The translations under genes were made by a program, and so were the position numbers. From positions 2,728,001-2,792,000 of the forward strand of contig NZ_CP113343.1 of NCBI RefSeq assembly GCF_026683955.1: a DNA stretch of 64,000 nucleotides, in the 5' to 3' direction. The notes under the pieces were generated by a model, which saw nothing but the letters and a program-made list of their open reading frames with translations, was not told the origin of the DNA and made no database searches. Below, in pieces: positions 1 through 8,847 of this stretch (positions are counted from its first letter, which is position 1; each line of letters starts with the position of its first letter). Source of the DNA: Arthrobacter sp. MMS18-M83 (GTDB taxonomy: Bacteria > Actinomycetota > Actinomycetes > Actinomycetales > Micrococcaceae).

Positions 1-637
1 ACAGAGCTGGGCGCCGGGGGTCGAACCCGGCGTCCACGAGTTTGGCGAGCCAGTCGTCCTTCTCGAAGTCCGCGGGCACGAACGTGACCCTAGGTGCGTC
101 GATTCGTGCCTTGATCAGTATGTCGCGCTTGACGGCCTGCGTCTTCGGGGCATCGATCTCGAAGGAAGTGACCGGGGCGTCCTGCGGGAGGCGGTATGGG
201 CGCGTGTCGAAGCCGGCTCCGAGGATGACCAACTGGTCGATCCCCGGAAGGAAGCGGTCCAAGGCCCCGTCGAAGAACGTGACCCTGGCCGACGCCTCGG
301 CTTGTGGAGGTATCTCGCCCTCGAAGGGGTACCGGAAGGCCTTCGGGACGAAGCCCGTGACGCGGTGCGCGAAGACCGTCGGCCAAAATGCCAGCCGCAT
401 ACCCAGCCAAGGCACTCCGGGCAGGATGGGCAACAGCCGGTTCGCGGCCTGGTCTTCTCGTAGGCCGAAATTGTGCATCGCCCACCTCACGGTGAGCGGT
501 GCTTGCGCGCTTGTCGACACGCCGGAAGGCCTCGCGGCCAGGAGCTTGCCTACCCAGATCGCATAGCCGAGCAGCGAGACCGGGAGCAGCACAGTACTGA
601 GCGCATAGAAGGCGACGGCGGCACTAGGCTTGCGCAT
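1..637 (-). CDS. SAM-dependent methyltransferase, leucine carboxyl methyltransferase-like (3' end outside window)
   Basis: About 212 codons are readable on the minus strand; the gene leaves the window at its 3' end. It starts at the ATG at 637-635, just after a purine-rich AAAGGGACCGGG. The first ~25 residues form a hydrophobic segment (AFYALSTVLLPVSLLGYAIW), so the protein may be membrane-anchored. The middle carries the SAM-binding strand LVILGAGFDTRPYRLP followed by an acidic strand end (FEIDAPKTQ) and VTFVPADFEKDDW, the pattern of the TIGR00027/LCMT family of class I methyltransferases. The methyl acceptor cannot be told from the sequence. The downstream neighbour is outside the window; upstream there is only repeat-containing spacer before ptsH. 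Family assignment is fairly safe, function is not. Confidence 0.75.
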   Translation of the reverse strand, partial: MRKPSAAVAFYALSTVLLPVSLLGYAIWVGKLLAARPSGVSTSAQAPLTVRWAMHNFGLREDQAANRLLPILPGVPWLGMRLAFWPTVFAHRVTGFVPKAFRYPFEGEIPPQAEASARVTFFDGALDRFLPGIDQLVILGAGFDTRPYRLPQDAPVTSFEIDAPKTQAVKRDILIKARIDAPRVTFVPADFEKDDWLAKLVDAGFDPRRPAL

Positions 638-657
638 TCCCGGTCCCTTTCGGTTGG

Positions 658-782
658 TGTCATATCTGCAGGAGCGTGGGGCGGGACGCTGCCATATGTG
701 AGCGGGCGTCAGATTGAAGGCCGTCATATCTGCAGGAGGGTCGGGAAAGGGGCCTTCATATGTGAGCGAGCGTGCGGTTGGA
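658..782. repeat. Modular intergenic repeat, copy group A
   Basis: In the 347-base gap between the methyltransferase and HPr, two head-to-tail units are visible. Each joins CATATCTGCAGGAG to CATATGTGAGCG, followed by GGCGT or AGCGT. Related units recur at 7095-7257, 8677-8757 and 18985-19140. Nothing else was recognised between 783 and 983. Confidence 0.6.
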
Positions 783-983
783 GCAATCGATGAGGCGCTT
801 AAAGACGAGGGCGGTTAAAGAAGAATCGAATTTCCGCGTCACGATTCGGCACCCGGTCCCACAAATCAGACAGCGCGCCATCGCGGTCCCCCGTACTTGG
901 TGGCGCGTTTTCCGGTAGAGACCCCGGGAAGCTGTGGCCGGCCCTTGCGGCCGGCCACAGTCCCCACCCACTGGGCCCCGGCG

Positions 984-1262
984 CTAAACCGCGTCGAGGT
1001 CTGTTTCCAGCAGAGTTACCAGGGAATCCAAAGCAGCGTCGGCGCCGTCGCCCTCTGCCCGCAGCACCACGACGTCGCCTTTCGCCGCGCCGAGCGTCAT
1101 GAGCGAAAGGATGCTGGCGCCGTCGAGCGCGTCATCGGCGGGGGCTCCGGCCATCGCGATGGTCACTTCAACCGGGGATTCCCCTGCGGCTTCCGCGAAG
1201 ATCGCCGCAGGGCGGGCGTGCATTCCGGAGCGGCTGGCGATGATGGCGGTGCGTTCGGGCAT
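984..1262 (-). CDS. ptsH: HPr, phosphocarrier protein of the PTS
   Basis: A 92-residue protein of normal HPr size. The phosphorylatable histidine lies at position 15 in SGMHARPA, and the regulatory-helix region is SILSLMTLGAAKGD. HPr accepts phosphate from enzyme I and passes it to EIIA domains such as that of the nearby mannitol permease. The start is the ATG at 1262 with AAAGGAG about 5 bases upstream. It lies 41 bases downstream of the EI gene on the same strand, so both are probably one ptsI-ptsH unit divergent from the TetR/mannitol genes. Cytoplasmic. Confidence 0.95.
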   Translation of the reverse strand: MPERTAIIASRSGMHARPAAIFAEAAGESPVEVTIAMAGAPADDALDGASILSLMTLGAAKGDVVVLRAEGDGADAALDSLVTLLETDLDAV

Positions 1263-1303
1263 GGTTTCTCCTTTTGTTCAGATTGAGGTTGGTGCGGCGG
1301 GGC

Positions 1304-2992
1304 TCAGAGCCCGAGTTCCTCAAGGATCGGCAACTTGGCACGGACCCAGGCCTTGGCGTCGAGGGCGTCGGATGCGCTGAGCGCCAAGCGGGCCAGCTCC
1401 TGTGCCTGTTCCAGGGTCACCGTTTTGAGCACGGTTCCGACGGCGGCCAGGGACCGGGCGGTCATGGATAGTGTGGACACCCCCAGGCCAACAAGTACGA
1501 CGGCGAGGGCCGGGTCTGCGGCTGCTTCACCGCAGACGCCAACGGGTTTGTTGTTGCCCTCTTCCGCAGAGCCCGCGACGGTCAACTGCACCAAGCGCAG
1601 AACAGCAGGCTGCCACGGCGTGTTGAGCTCGGCAAGGGGGCCGAGTTGCCGGTCGGCGGCCATGGCGTACTGCGTGAGGTCGTTGGTGCCCAGGGATGCG
1701 AAGCCTACGTGGCGCAGAACCGAGGCCGAGGTCAGAGCCGCGGACGGAACTTCCACCATGACACCGGGAGTCTTGATCCCGGCGGCGTCACACAGCGAGG
1801 CGAAACGGGCGGCTTCGGCCGGCGTCGAGATCATGGGCGCCATGACCCAAACGTCGGCTTCTGATTCCTCGGCGGCTATGGCGATTGCCTCGAGTTGGCG
1901 TTCCAAAACGCCGGGCGTGGTGAAGTCGGTGCGGTAGCCGCGCACACCGAGGGCCGGGTTTGGTTCGGTGGCATCGGTGAGGAAGGGAAGGGGCTTGTCG
2001 GCGCCGGCGTCGAGGGTCCGGAGGACCACTTTCTTGCCCGGGAAGGCGTCGAACACGCCCCTGTACGCTGCGGCTTGTTCCAATACGGTCGGTTCGGTGT
2101 CGCGTTCCAGGAAACAGAATTCGGTGCGGAAAAGGCCCACGCCCTGGGCGCCCAACGCGGCGGCCGCGGCAGCGTCCTTGGCCCCGCCCACGTTGGCGAG
2201 AAGCGGAACCAAGTGGCCGTCCGCCGTCGTGCCGTTTCCATCAAAAACCGCCAGCGTGGCGGCATTTTCGACCCATGCGAGGGCGGCGGCGCGCTGCTCC
2301 TCGGAGGGTTCGAGGGAGAGGGAGCCGGCCGCGCCATCCACAAAGACCTCGGAGCCGTCCGGGATCTCGTCCACCCCGCGGGCAGCGACGACGGCGGGCA
2401 GGCCGAGCGAGCGCGCGATGATCGCCGTGTGGGACTGCGGTCCGCCGCCCGAAGTGACCAGTGCTGTCACGATGGCGGGGTCCAGCGTCGCGGTGTCCGC
2501 AGGGGCCAGGTCTTCGGCCACCAGGATGAAAGGAGTGTCCGACGCCGGGATCCCCGGGGCGGGGACGCCGCGGAGTTCGGCGACGATCCGGGCGCGTACG
2601 TCCAAGACGTCAGTGGCACGCTCGGCCATGTACCCGCCCAGGTTGTGGAGCATCTCCGATACCGAGGCGCCCGCTTCCCAGATGGCGCGTTCCGCGGAGC
2701 TGCCGTTGTTGTTGATGAGCTTGGTGGCCGACTTCAGGAGCATGGTGTCCTTGGCCATCAGCGCGGTGGCGTCCAGCACGGCCTTACCGTCTCCGCTGGC
2801 CCGGTCCGCGCGTGCCTTGAGTTCGTCGTGGACCGACTGGGCCGCCGCTTTCAGTCCGGCGACGGCTTCTTCCGCCGTCGTGGAAACCGCGAGCTGCTCG
2901 CCCGACGGCGGTTCGCTGACTGGCTTGGGCATCTGACGGATAGTGCCAATGACGCGGCCCGGGCTGACGCCTACTCCTTGGAAATTCTGCAC
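1304..2992 (-). CDS. ptsI: Phosphoenolpyruvate-protein phosphotransferase, PTS enzyme I
   Basis: Enzyme I moves phosphate from phosphoenolpyruvate to HPr. The active-site histidine is in SGGGPQSHTAII (residue ~188). The PEP-binding barrel follows with GLFRTEFCFLERD, LRTLDAGADKPLPF and GIMVEVPSA-like stretches, and the catalytic-cysteine region VGVCGEAAADP lies near residue 500. The reading frame is open further up to 3028, but the GTG at 2992 is preferred because AGAGGA lies about 7 bases before it and homology begins at once (NFQGVGVSPGRVIG). This gives 562 residues, the usual size. ptsH follows on the same strand. A TetR gene and mtlA-mtlD are divergent, so the whole phosphorelay for mannitol is encoded together. 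Confidence 0.95.
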   Translation of the reverse strand: MQNFQGVGVSPGRVIGTIRQMPKPVSEPPSGEQLAVSTTAEEAVAGLKAAAQSVHDELKARADRASGDGKAVLDATALMAKDTMLLKSATKLINNNGSSAERAIWEAGASVSEMLHNLGGYMAERATDVLDVRARIVAELRGVPAPGIPASDTPFILVAEDLAPADTATLDPAIVTALVTSGGGPQSHTAIIARSLGLPAVVAARGVDEIPDGSEVFVDGAAGSLSLEPSEEQRAAALAWVENAATLAVFDGNGTTADGHLVPLLANVGGAKDAAAAAALGAQGVGLFRTEFCFLERDTEPTVLEQAAAYRGVFDAFPGKKVVLRTLDAGADKPLPFLTDATEPNPALGVRGYRTDFTTPGVLERQLEAIAIAAEESEADVWVMAPMISTPAEAARFASLCDAAGIKTPGVMVEVPSAALTSASVLRHVGFASLGTNDLTQYAMAADRQLGPLAELNTPWQPAVLRLVQLTVAGSAEEGNNKPVGVCGEAAADPALAVVLVGLGVSTLSMTARSLAAVGTVLKTVTLEQAQELARLALSASDALDAKAWVRAKLPILEELGL

Positions 2993-3076
2993 TGAAATCC
3001 TCTGTTCCTGCTCTCGGATCGGACCCACCGGCTGCGGCGCCTCGGGGTCCGAAAAAATCTCCTGTGACTCACTTCA

Positions 3077-3091
3077 TATAGCGTTGCTATA
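3077..3091. promoter_or_regulatory. Inverted repeat between ptsI and the TetR gene
   Basis: TATAGC-GTT-GCTATA is a perfect 6-3-6 inverted repeat lying 19 bases before the TetR start codon and about 85 bases before the EI start. Position and size fit an operator for the neighbouring TetR protein acting on one or both divergent promoters. This is inference from position only. Confidence 0.45.
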
Positions 3092-3109
3092 GGTGCTAGG
3101 GTAGCGGCT

Positions 3110-3832
3110 ATGAGTTTCGATGACCAGCTTCCGCCTAAAACTCGGCTGCTCCGTGCAGCTGCCGAGTTGCTGGCGAATTCGGACGGGTCGCCGGTCTCTA
3201 CGCGCCAAATCACCAAACTTGCCGGCGTCACGGCGCCCACGCTTTACCACCACTTCGGCGATAAGGAGGGGCTGTTCGACGCCGTCGTTGCAGCCGGCTT
3301 CGAGGAGTACGTGGCGGGGGAGCGGGACTTCGCACCTTCTGGGGAACCCCTGGAAGACGTCCGGCGGATGTGGGACAACCACGTCCAGTTCGGACTCACC
3401 CAACCGCACCTTTACTTGGTGATGTTCGGCAATATCCGTCCCGAAAGCAGGCCGGCCATCGTGGCTGATGCCGAGTCGCTTCTGGAGGAAATGCTGAGCA
3501 AGGCGGCCATTGCCGGGCAGATCAACGTACCCCCGCGCGAGGCAGCAAGGAGCATCCTGGCAGCCAACGTTGGTGTCACGCTCATGCTCATTGCAGAGCC
3601 ATTGGAAGACCGGAACCTCGAGCTCTCCACCATGACCCGGGATTCCATGATTTTCGCTGTGTCCACGGAAACAGCCCGTGGCGCCGCAGCCGACGACTCC
3701 GGCAAGTCGTCCGTTGTTGTTGCGGCAATCGCGCTGAATGCGGCACTCCAAGCCTCGCATTCAGACCAACTATCCAGTTCGGAACTGAAGCTTTTCCTTG
3801 AATGGCTTCACCGAATCTCCAGCAGCTCCTAG
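3110..3832 (+). CDS. TetR family transcriptional regulator, possible mannitol/PTS regulator
   Basis: A 240-residue protein. The N-terminal helix-turn-helix is typical of TetR (STRQITKLAGVTAPTLYHHFGDKEGLFDAVV, residues ~30-60). The C-terminal ligand/dimer domain has no recognised ligand signature. No clear Shine-Dalgarno sequence precedes the ATG, and a TAGGGT -10-like box lies about 10 bases upstream (AGGTGCTAGGGTAGCGGCT), so the transcript may be leaderless. The gene lies between the divergent ptsI-ptsH pair and mtlA, 68 bases before mtlA on the same strand. The simplest inference is local control of mannitol uptake, though no effector can be named from the sequence. Confidence 0.85.
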   Translation: MSFDDQLPPKTRLLRAAAELLANSDGSPVSTRQITKLAGVTAPTLYHHFGDKEGLFDAVVAAGFEEYVAGERDFAPSGEPLEDVRRMWDNHVQFGLTQPHLYLVMFGNIRPESRPAIVADAESLLEEMLSKAAIAGQINVPPREAARSILAANVGVTLMLIAEPLEDRNLELSTMTRDSMIFAVSTETARGAAADDSGKSSVVVAAIALNAALQASHSDQLSSSELKLFLEWLHRISSSS

Positions 3833-3844
3833 AGCTGTCCTCCT

Positions 3845-3880
3845 TCGATAGATATCGACTGATCCCGCACTGATGCGGGA
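3845..3880. promoter_or_regulatory. Two inverted repeats before mtlA
   Basis: The 68-base gap between the TetR gene and mtlA holds TCGATA-GA-TATCGA (3845-3858) and then TCCCGCA-CTGA-TGCGGGA (3863-3880), both perfect. The first could be an operator, the second a short hairpin ending or attenuating the TetR message. The mtlA ribosome-binding site AGGA follows at about 3890. Confidence 0.4.
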
Positions 3881-3900
3881 CTCACGTTAGGAATTCACAG

Positions 3901-5880
3901 ATGGCAACAGCGTCCGTTGCGAAACCGCGCACCAGCCTGCGCGTTGGTGTCCAAAAGTTCGGAACTTTCCTCTCCGGCATGATCATGCCCAACATCGGGG
4001 CCTTCATTGCATGGGGCCTCATTACCGCCCTGTTCATCAAGACCGGTTGGCTGCCCGTCCCCGAACTGGGCGGCTTCGGCAACAACGCTGCGGGCGCGCC
4101 GAACGTGGGCCTTGTCGGCCCCATGATCACCTATCTGCTGCCGCTCCTGATTGCGTACACCGGCGGCAAGATGGTCTACGACGTCCGCGGCGGCGTGGTG
4201 GGTGCTATCGGTACCATGGGCGTGATCGTTGGTGCCGGTATTCCGATGTTTATCGGTGCAATGCTTATGGGCCCGCTCGGTGGCTGGACGATGAAGAAGA
4301 TCGACTCCATCTGGGATGGCAAGATCCGTCCGGGCTTCGAGATGCTGGTGAACAACTTCTCCGCAGGTATTTGGGGAGGCTTGCTCGCCATGCTCGGCTT
4401 CTTCGGTATTTCTCCCCTGGTCCAGGCCTTCAGTACGGCGGCGGGCAATTTCGTCCAGTTCCTGGTCCACAACGGACTCCTTCCGCTTACCAGCATCTTC
4501 ATCGAGCCCGCCAAGGTCCTCTTCCTGAACAACGCAATCAACCACGGGGTGCTGACCCCGTTGGGGATCCAGCAGTCGCTCGACCAAGGTAAGTCCATCT
4601 TGTTCCTGCTTGAAGCCAACCCCGGTCCGGGAGCCGGAATTCTTCTCGCCTATATTTTCTTTGGACGCGGAGCAGCGAAGGCCTCGGCACCCGGCGCTTT
4701 GATCATCCAGTTCCTTGGCGGGATCCATGAGATCTACTTCCCGTATGTCCTGATGCGCCCGCTGCTGATCCTAGGAGCTATCGCCGGAGGCATGACAGGC
4801 ATTGCGACACTCGCAATCACCAACTCCGGCCTCGTGGCTCCGGCAGCCCCGGGATCCATCTTCGCAGTCGTTGCCCAGACCTCCCGGGACAGCTATGTGG
4901 GCGTCATTTTGGCGGTCATCTTGGCAGCGACGGTATCGTTCCTCGTCTCCTCGCTAATTCTCCGCACCACGCATCACAGCGACGAGGTTGACCTTGGCGC
5001 AGCCACCTCCAAGATGGAAGAAATGAAAGGCAAGAAGAGTTCCGTTTCCTCCGCCCTCCTGGGCGCCGCTGGCGGTACCGCCCTCCTGACCCGCCCAATC
5101 CAGAACATCGTGTTCGCGTGCGACGCCGGCATGGGCTCCAGCGCCATGGGCGCATCGGTGCTGCGGAACAAGATCAAGGCAGCCGGTTTCCCGGAGGTCA
5201 AGGTCACCAACGCGGCCATCGCCAACCTCACCGACACCTACGATGTCGTCATCACGCACCAGGACCTTGCCGAACGCGCGCAGCCGCTCACGACCGGAGC
5301 CGTGCACGTCTCCGTGGACAACTTCATGAACAGCCCGCGGTACGACGAGATCGTCGAGCTGGTCAAGAGCAGCAACGCGGCTCCCGGCGCTCAAGGATCG
5401 ACGACGGCGGCCGAACCGGCCGCCCAGCCGGCCACCGCCGTCGTGGGCAGGGATGTTCTGCTCGCCGAAAGCGTGATCCTCAACGGCACCGCGACGGACC
5501 GTGATTCGGCCATCGACGAAGCCGGCAAGCTCCTGCTGGACCGCGGCTCCGTGGACATGGGCTACATTCACGCCATGCATGAACGCGAGGAATCGGTGTC
5601 CACATACATGGGCAGCTTCCTGGCTATCCCGCACGGCACCAACGCCGCAAAGGACCACATCCTGCACTCCGGTGTGTCGATTGTCCGCTACCCCGAGGGC
5701 ATCGACTGGGGTGGCAAGCAGGTCAAGTTCGTCGTCGGCGTCGCCGGGATCGACAACGAGCACCTCCACATCCTGGCCTCCATCGCCAAGATCTTCACGG
5801 ACAAGGCGCAAGTAGCCCAGCTTGAGCAGGCCACGTCGGTGGAGGAAGTGCTGGATCTGTTCGGAAAGGTCAACGCATAG
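3901..5880 (+). CDS. mtlA: Mannitol-specific PTS permease, EIICBA
   Basis: A 659-residue single-chain permease that imports D-mannitol and releases it as mannitol-1-phosphate. Domain order is EIIC (about residues 10-350, many membrane helices, with the substrate-site signature [10 protein letters not shown] near 273-282), EIIB (phosphorylated Cys407 in [14 protein letters not shown]) and EIIA (phosphorylated His578 in LAIPHGT). A Pro/Ala-rich linker (~490-510) joins EIIB to EIIA. All three active motifs are intact and the length matches the full-length family, so no separate mtlF is needed. The start is preceded by AGGA. The stop codon overlaps the first base of mtlD, so translation is probably coupled. 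Phosphate comes from EI/HPr encoded divergently. Confidence 0.96.
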   Translation: MATASVAKPRTSLRVGVQKFGTFLSGMIMPNIGAFIAWGLITALFIKTGWLPVPELGGFGNNAAGAPNVGLVGPMITYLLPLLIAYTGGKMVYDVRGGVVGAIGTMGVIVGAGIPMFIGAMLMGPLGGWTMKKIDSIWDGKIRPGFEMLVNNFSAGIWGGLLAMLGFFGISPLVQAFSTAAGNFVQFLVHNGLLPLTSIFIEPAKVLFLNNAINHGVLTPLGIQQSLDQGKSILFLLEANPGPGAGILLAYIFFGRGAAKASAPGALIIQFLGGIHEIYFPYVLMRPLLILGAIAGGMTGIATLAITNSGLVAPAAPGSIFAVVAQTSRDSYVGVILAVILAATVSFLVSSLILRTTHHSDEVDLGAATSKMEEMKGKKSSVSSALLGAAGGTALLTRPIQNIVFACDAGMGSSAMGASVLRNKIKAAGFPEVKVTNAAIANLTDTYDVVITHQDLAERAQPLTTGAVHVSVDNFMNSPRYDEIVELVKSSNAAPGAQGSTTAAEPAAQPATAVVGRDVLLAESVILNGTATDRDSAIDEAGKLLLDRGSVDMGYIHAMHEREESVSTYMGSFLAIPHGTNAAKDHILHSGVSIVRYPEGIDWGGKQVKFVVGVAGIDNEHLHILASIAKIFTDKAQVAQLEQATSVEEVLDLFGKVNA

Positions 5881-7028
5881 TGAAGGCAGTCCATTTTGGG
5901 GCCGGGAACATCGGACGGGGATTCGTCGGCTTGCTGCTGCACGAGGCTGGATATGAGGTGGTCTTCGCCGATGTCGCGGACGCCTTGATCAGCCAGCTCG
6001 CCTCCGCATCCTCCTACGAGGTCCACGAGGTTGGCGAAAATGCAACAGTCAAGACCGTGTCCGGTTTCCGGGCCCTGAATTCGGGCTCTGAGGAGGCTGC
6101 CGTCGTCGCGGAAATCGCGACGGCGGACCTCGTCACCACGGCGGTTGGGCCGCACATCCTCAAGTTCGTGGCGCCAGTGATCGCGCGCGGCCTGGCTGGC
6201 CGGTCGCCGTCGCTGGCTCCGCTTCAGGTCATGGCCTGCGAGAACGCGATCAACGCGACCGACTTGCTGCAATCCGAAGTGCACGCCGCTTGGGACGGGG
6301 CCGCGGGTGACCTTTCCTCCGTGGCGGTGTTTGCCAACACTGCCGTGGACAGGATCGTCCCCAACCAGGCGCCCGGCCAAGGCCTGGACGTCACCGTGGA
6401 GACTTTCTACGAGTGGGTCATCGACCGGACCCCGTTCGCGGGTACGCCCCCGGTGATTCCGGGAGCGACCTTCGTGGACGAGCTTGGTCCGTATATCGAG
6501 CGCAAGCTGTTCACCGTCAACACCGGCCACGCCTCGGCAGCGTACTTCGGCTACGGCGTCGGCTTGGAGAAGATCTCCGAAGCCATGGCCGATGCCTCCG
6601 TAGCTTCACGAGTACGGGCCGTGTTGGAGGAAACCAAGCAGCTTCTCGTGGCCAAGCACGGCTTCGTCGAGGCCGAGCAGGAAGCGTACGTTCAGAAGAT
6701 CCTGTCCCGCTTCACCAACCCGTACCTGCCGGACACCGTGAACCGGGTAGGCCGTGCCCCGCTGCGCAAACTGGGCCGGCACGAACGGTTCATCGGCCCG
6801 GCCGCGGAGCTCGCCGAGCGCGGAGTCACCCCCGTTGCCTTGCTCGACGCGATGTCCGCCGCCCTTCGTTTCGACGACGGGGCAGACGACGAAGCCGTGG
6901 AGCTCACCCGGATGCTTTCCGAGATGGACGCCGCCGAGGCGGTTGAGCGCATTACCGATCTGCCGCCGACGCACCCGCTGTTCCCGCAGGTGCAGAAGCT
7001 GATCGAAGACCGCAAGGCCGAAGGCTAA
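5880..7028 (+). CDS. mtlD: Mannitol-1-phosphate 5-dehydrogenase
   Basis: A 382-residue NAD-dependent enzyme that oxidises mannitol-1-phosphate, the product of MtlA, to fructose-6-phosphate. The N-terminal dinucleotide-binding motif is [13 protein letters not shown]. The C-terminal half carries [19 protein letters not shown], matching the long-chain mannitol dehydrogenase catalytic K/N/H pattern. The GTG start at 5880 shares its G with the last base of the mtlA stop codon, so the two genes form one coupled operon. A strong GC-rich hairpin starts one base after the stop. Size and motifs are normal. Confidence 0.95.
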   Translation: MKAVHFGAGNIGRGFVGLLLHEAGYEVVFADVADALISQLASASSYEVHEVGENATVKTVSGFRALNSGSEEAAVVAEIATADLVTTAVGPHILKFVAPVIARGLAGRSPSLAPLQVMACENAINATDLLQSEVHAAWDGAAGDLSSVAVFANTAVDRIVPNQAPGQGLDVTVETFYEWVIDRTPFAGTPPVIPGATFVDELGPYIERKLFTVNTGHASAAYFGYGVGLEKISEAMADASVASRVRAVLEETKQLLVAKHGFVEAEQEAYVQKILSRFTNPYLPDTVNRVGRAPLRKLGRHERFIGPAAELAERGVTPVALLDAMSAALRFDDGADDEAVELTRMLSEMDAAEAVERITDLPPTHPLFPQVQKLIEDRKAEG

Positions 7029-7056
7029 ACCCGGGCCCGGCGAGCCGGGCCCGGGT
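7029..7056 (+). terminator. GC-rich hairpin after mtlD
   Basis: ACCCGGGCCCGGC-GA-GCCGGGCCCGGGT has perfect 13-base arms and begins one base after the mtlD stop codon. There is no T-tract, but the position and stability fit the end of the mannitol operon. Confidence 0.7.
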
Positions 7057-7094
7057 CCCTCCCCGGGGACGCTCCCCGGGGACCCTCCCCGGCG

Positions 7095-7257
7095 ATCCTC
7101 CTGCAGATCTGGCTCGCTTTTCCCGAACGCTCGCTCACCTTTAGGCTGCTTTCGGGCGATCCTCCTGCAGATCTGACGGCCAAAACGCTCACCCTCCTTC
7201 ACTTTTGATGTGCAGGAGGGTGAGCGTTTTGGGCCCCAAAGGTGAGCGAGCGTCGAT
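7095..7257. repeat. Modular intergenic repeat, copy group B, with an 18-bp inverted repeat
   Basis: Two units of the form GATCCTCCTGCAGATCTG are followed by inverted CGCTCGCTCACCTTT and then by GGTGAGCGAGCGTC on the plus strand. Inside, CAAAACGCTCACCCTCCT (7181-7198) is a perfect inverted repeat with 7214-7231. The block fills the gap between the convergent mtlD and marR genes and may work as a two-way terminator. Confidence 0.6.
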
Positions 7258-7745
7258 TAGCTGCCGAGTTCTTCCGACGCCGTTCGCCCGGCGGCCTGGA
7301 CGCGCCGCAGGAAGTCGGTAATGACGGCGATTTCGGCGTCGTCGTAGTCTGCACAGATGGTGTCCATGAGGCTGTTCATTCCCGCGTAGAGGCGGAACAT
7401 CTCGGCGTTTCTATCGGGAAGAACCCGGATTACCACGGCGCGCCGGTCGGAGGGATCGCGGTCCCGCGCAATCCAGCCTCTGCGTTCGAGCCGGTCGAGG
7501 ATGCCGGTCATGGTGGCTGGGTGCAGGCCGGCGTGTTTGGCCAGCGTGCTCGGGCTGAGCGGCCCCCGGTTCGAAATCAGGTCAAGACAATCAAGGTCAA
7601 CGTCCTTCAGCTCGGCTTGAGTGCCGACCTGGTGATTGAGCACCGATAGTTGCAGGCGTACGCCGCGAAGCTCGGCCTTGAGCTCAGCAACAGCACGCCG
7701 CCGAAGGCGGGGGGTTGGGGCTTCTTGATTTGATATTGAACTCAT
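7257..7745 (-). CDS. MarR family transcriptional regulator
   Basis: A 162-residue winged-helix regulator. The recognition region is LSPSTLAKHAGLHPATMTGILDRLERRGWIARDRDPSDRRAVVIRVLP (residues ~63-110), the classic MarR DNA-binding helix plus wing with the conserved D-x-R-D/R pattern. It is divergent from the NAD(P)-binding protein gene at 7806 with a short, AT-rich shared promoter region (around 7735-7790, containing CATATGATATC). Repression of that gene and of itself is the natural inference. The ligand is unknown. The 3' end abuts repeat block B. Confidence 0.88.
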   Translation of the reverse strand: MSSISNQEAPTPRLRRRAVAELKAELRGVRLQLSVLNHQVGTQAELKDVDLDCLDLISNRGPLSPSTLAKHAGLHPATMTGILDRLERRGWIARDRDPSDRRAVVIRVLPDRNAEMFRLYAGMNSLMDTICADYDDAEIAVITDFLRRVQAAGRTASEELGS

Positions 7746-7805
7746 ATGATATCGTTTCTGTATTGTATGGTTTTCCTAGGACAAGAATACCGGAGGCCGC
7801 ATCAC

Positions 7806-8537
7806 ATGAAGATTGCAGTATTCGGGGCAAACGGCCCCACCGGAAGGATTCTCACCGCACAGGCGCTCGACGCCGGCCATGTCGTCACCGCTGTTACGCG
7901 CCGGCCGCACGATTTCCCGCTTTCCGCCCCCGGCTTACGCGTGGTCGGCGCCGATGTGTACAACTTCGACGACCTGAGCGCCGTCGTCGAAGGAAATGAT
8001 GCTGTTCTCTCAACCCTTGGTGTTCCATACAGCCGCCAGCCGATCACGGTCTATTCAGTGGGCACTGGCAACATCATCCGGGCAATGGGCAAGCACGGCG
8101 TCCGTCGATTGGTCTGCGTCAGCTCCAGCGCCACCGACACCACGGCCGGTCCGCATGGCGGGTTCCTTTTCGACAAAGTGCTGCAGCCCCTCGTTACCAA
8201 GCTGCTGGGGAAGACTCTGTACGAGGACATGCGGCGGATGGAAACGGCCGTCGCCGCCAGTGGTTTGGACTGGACAATAATGCGGCCCTCCGGCCTTTTC
8301 GAGACCGAATCCATCACGGACTACAAGATGGCCGTCGGCTATATCAATGGCATTTTCACGTCACGGACCGACCTTGCGGACTCTATGCTGCAGCAGCTCA
8401 CCTCGGATGAATTCGTGCGCAAAACCGTGGCTGTTGCCACTTTCGCGCAAAAGCCGAGCCTCGTCCAGCTGCTTTTCCGTGAGGCCAGCAGCAAGAAGGC
8501 CGCACCGGATAGCGTGCCCGCGGGGAAGCTGTCCTGA
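7806..8537 (+). CDS. NAD(P)-binding protein, atypical SDR (NmrA/SDR_a5-like)
   Basis: A 243-residue protein with the N-terminal Rossmann motif VFGANGPTGRILTAQAL, then VVGADVYNFDDLSAVVEGNDAVLSTLG and LVCVSSSAT, as in the NAD(P)H-binding proteins related to NmrA and flavin reductase. There is no classical Tyr-x-x-x-Lys pair in the usual spacing, so it may sense redox cofactors or reduce quinones rather than act as a classical SDR dehydrogenase. The frame is open upstream to 7746, but the ATG at 7806 is preferred because GGAGG lies about 9 bases before it and the Rossmann motif starts at once. It is probably controlled by the divergent MarR protein. Confidence 0.82.
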   Translation: MKIAVFGANGPTGRILTAQALDAGHVVTAVTRRPHDFPLSAPGLRVVGADVYNFDDLSAVVEGNDAVLSTLGVPYSRQPITVYSVGTGNIIRAMGKHGVRRLVCVSSSATDTTAGPHGGFLFDKVLQPLVTKLLGKTLYEDMRRMETAVAASGLDWTIMRPSGLFETESITDYKMAVGYINGIFTSRTDLADSMLQQLTSDEFVRKTVAVATFAQKPSLVQLLFREASSKKAAPDSVPAGKLS

Positions 8538-8676
8538 CCGCCATGCATCTCAGTCCGAGGTTCGTGTTGCGGCGTTTCTTTTTGTCGGGCTGTTCGCAGG
8601 ATTCCTGATCGGATTGCTCGTCCTGGAGCGGTCACGCTCTCTCACCTTGGCGGGAAGCACGAAACCTTCCTTCGCG

Positions 8677-8757
8677 ATGTGAAGGAGGGTTGCGGTTTGG
8701 TCCCTCAAAGGTGAAGGAGGGTTGCGGTTTGGACCCCCAAAGGTGGAGGAGGGTCGT
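8677..8757. repeat. Modular intergenic repeat, copy group C
   Basis: Three tandem units, each with GGTGAAGGAGGGTTGCGG or a close variant (GATGTGAAGGAGGGTTGCGG, GGTGAAGGAGGGTTGCGG, GGTGGAGGAGGGTCGTG), are spaced by ~38 and ~34 bases in the 310-base gap before the acetyltransferase gene. The rest of that gap (8538-8676 and 8758-8847) shows no supported gene, only a -10-like TAGTGT directly before the next start. Confidence 0.6.
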
Positions 8758-8847
8758 GAAAATAGCCGTGGACCATCCAAGAAATTGCGATTGAACGTTT
8801 CACTCGAAATTCGTGCAACAGATCTCGCGCTGTGTCAGGCTAGTGTT

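Noticed and set aside
7029..7056. GC palindrome after mtlD considered as a regulator site
   Set aside because: It begins one base past the stop codon and would form a very stable RNA hairpin, so a terminator is the simpler reading.
8538..8682. Hydrophobic stretch (AAFLFVGLFAGFLIGLLVLE) in the gap before the acetyltransferase gene
   Set aside because: It belongs to a frame that overlaps the previous gene and has no start codon of its own near the hydrophobic part; it could be the end of a decayed membrane protein but cannot be supported.
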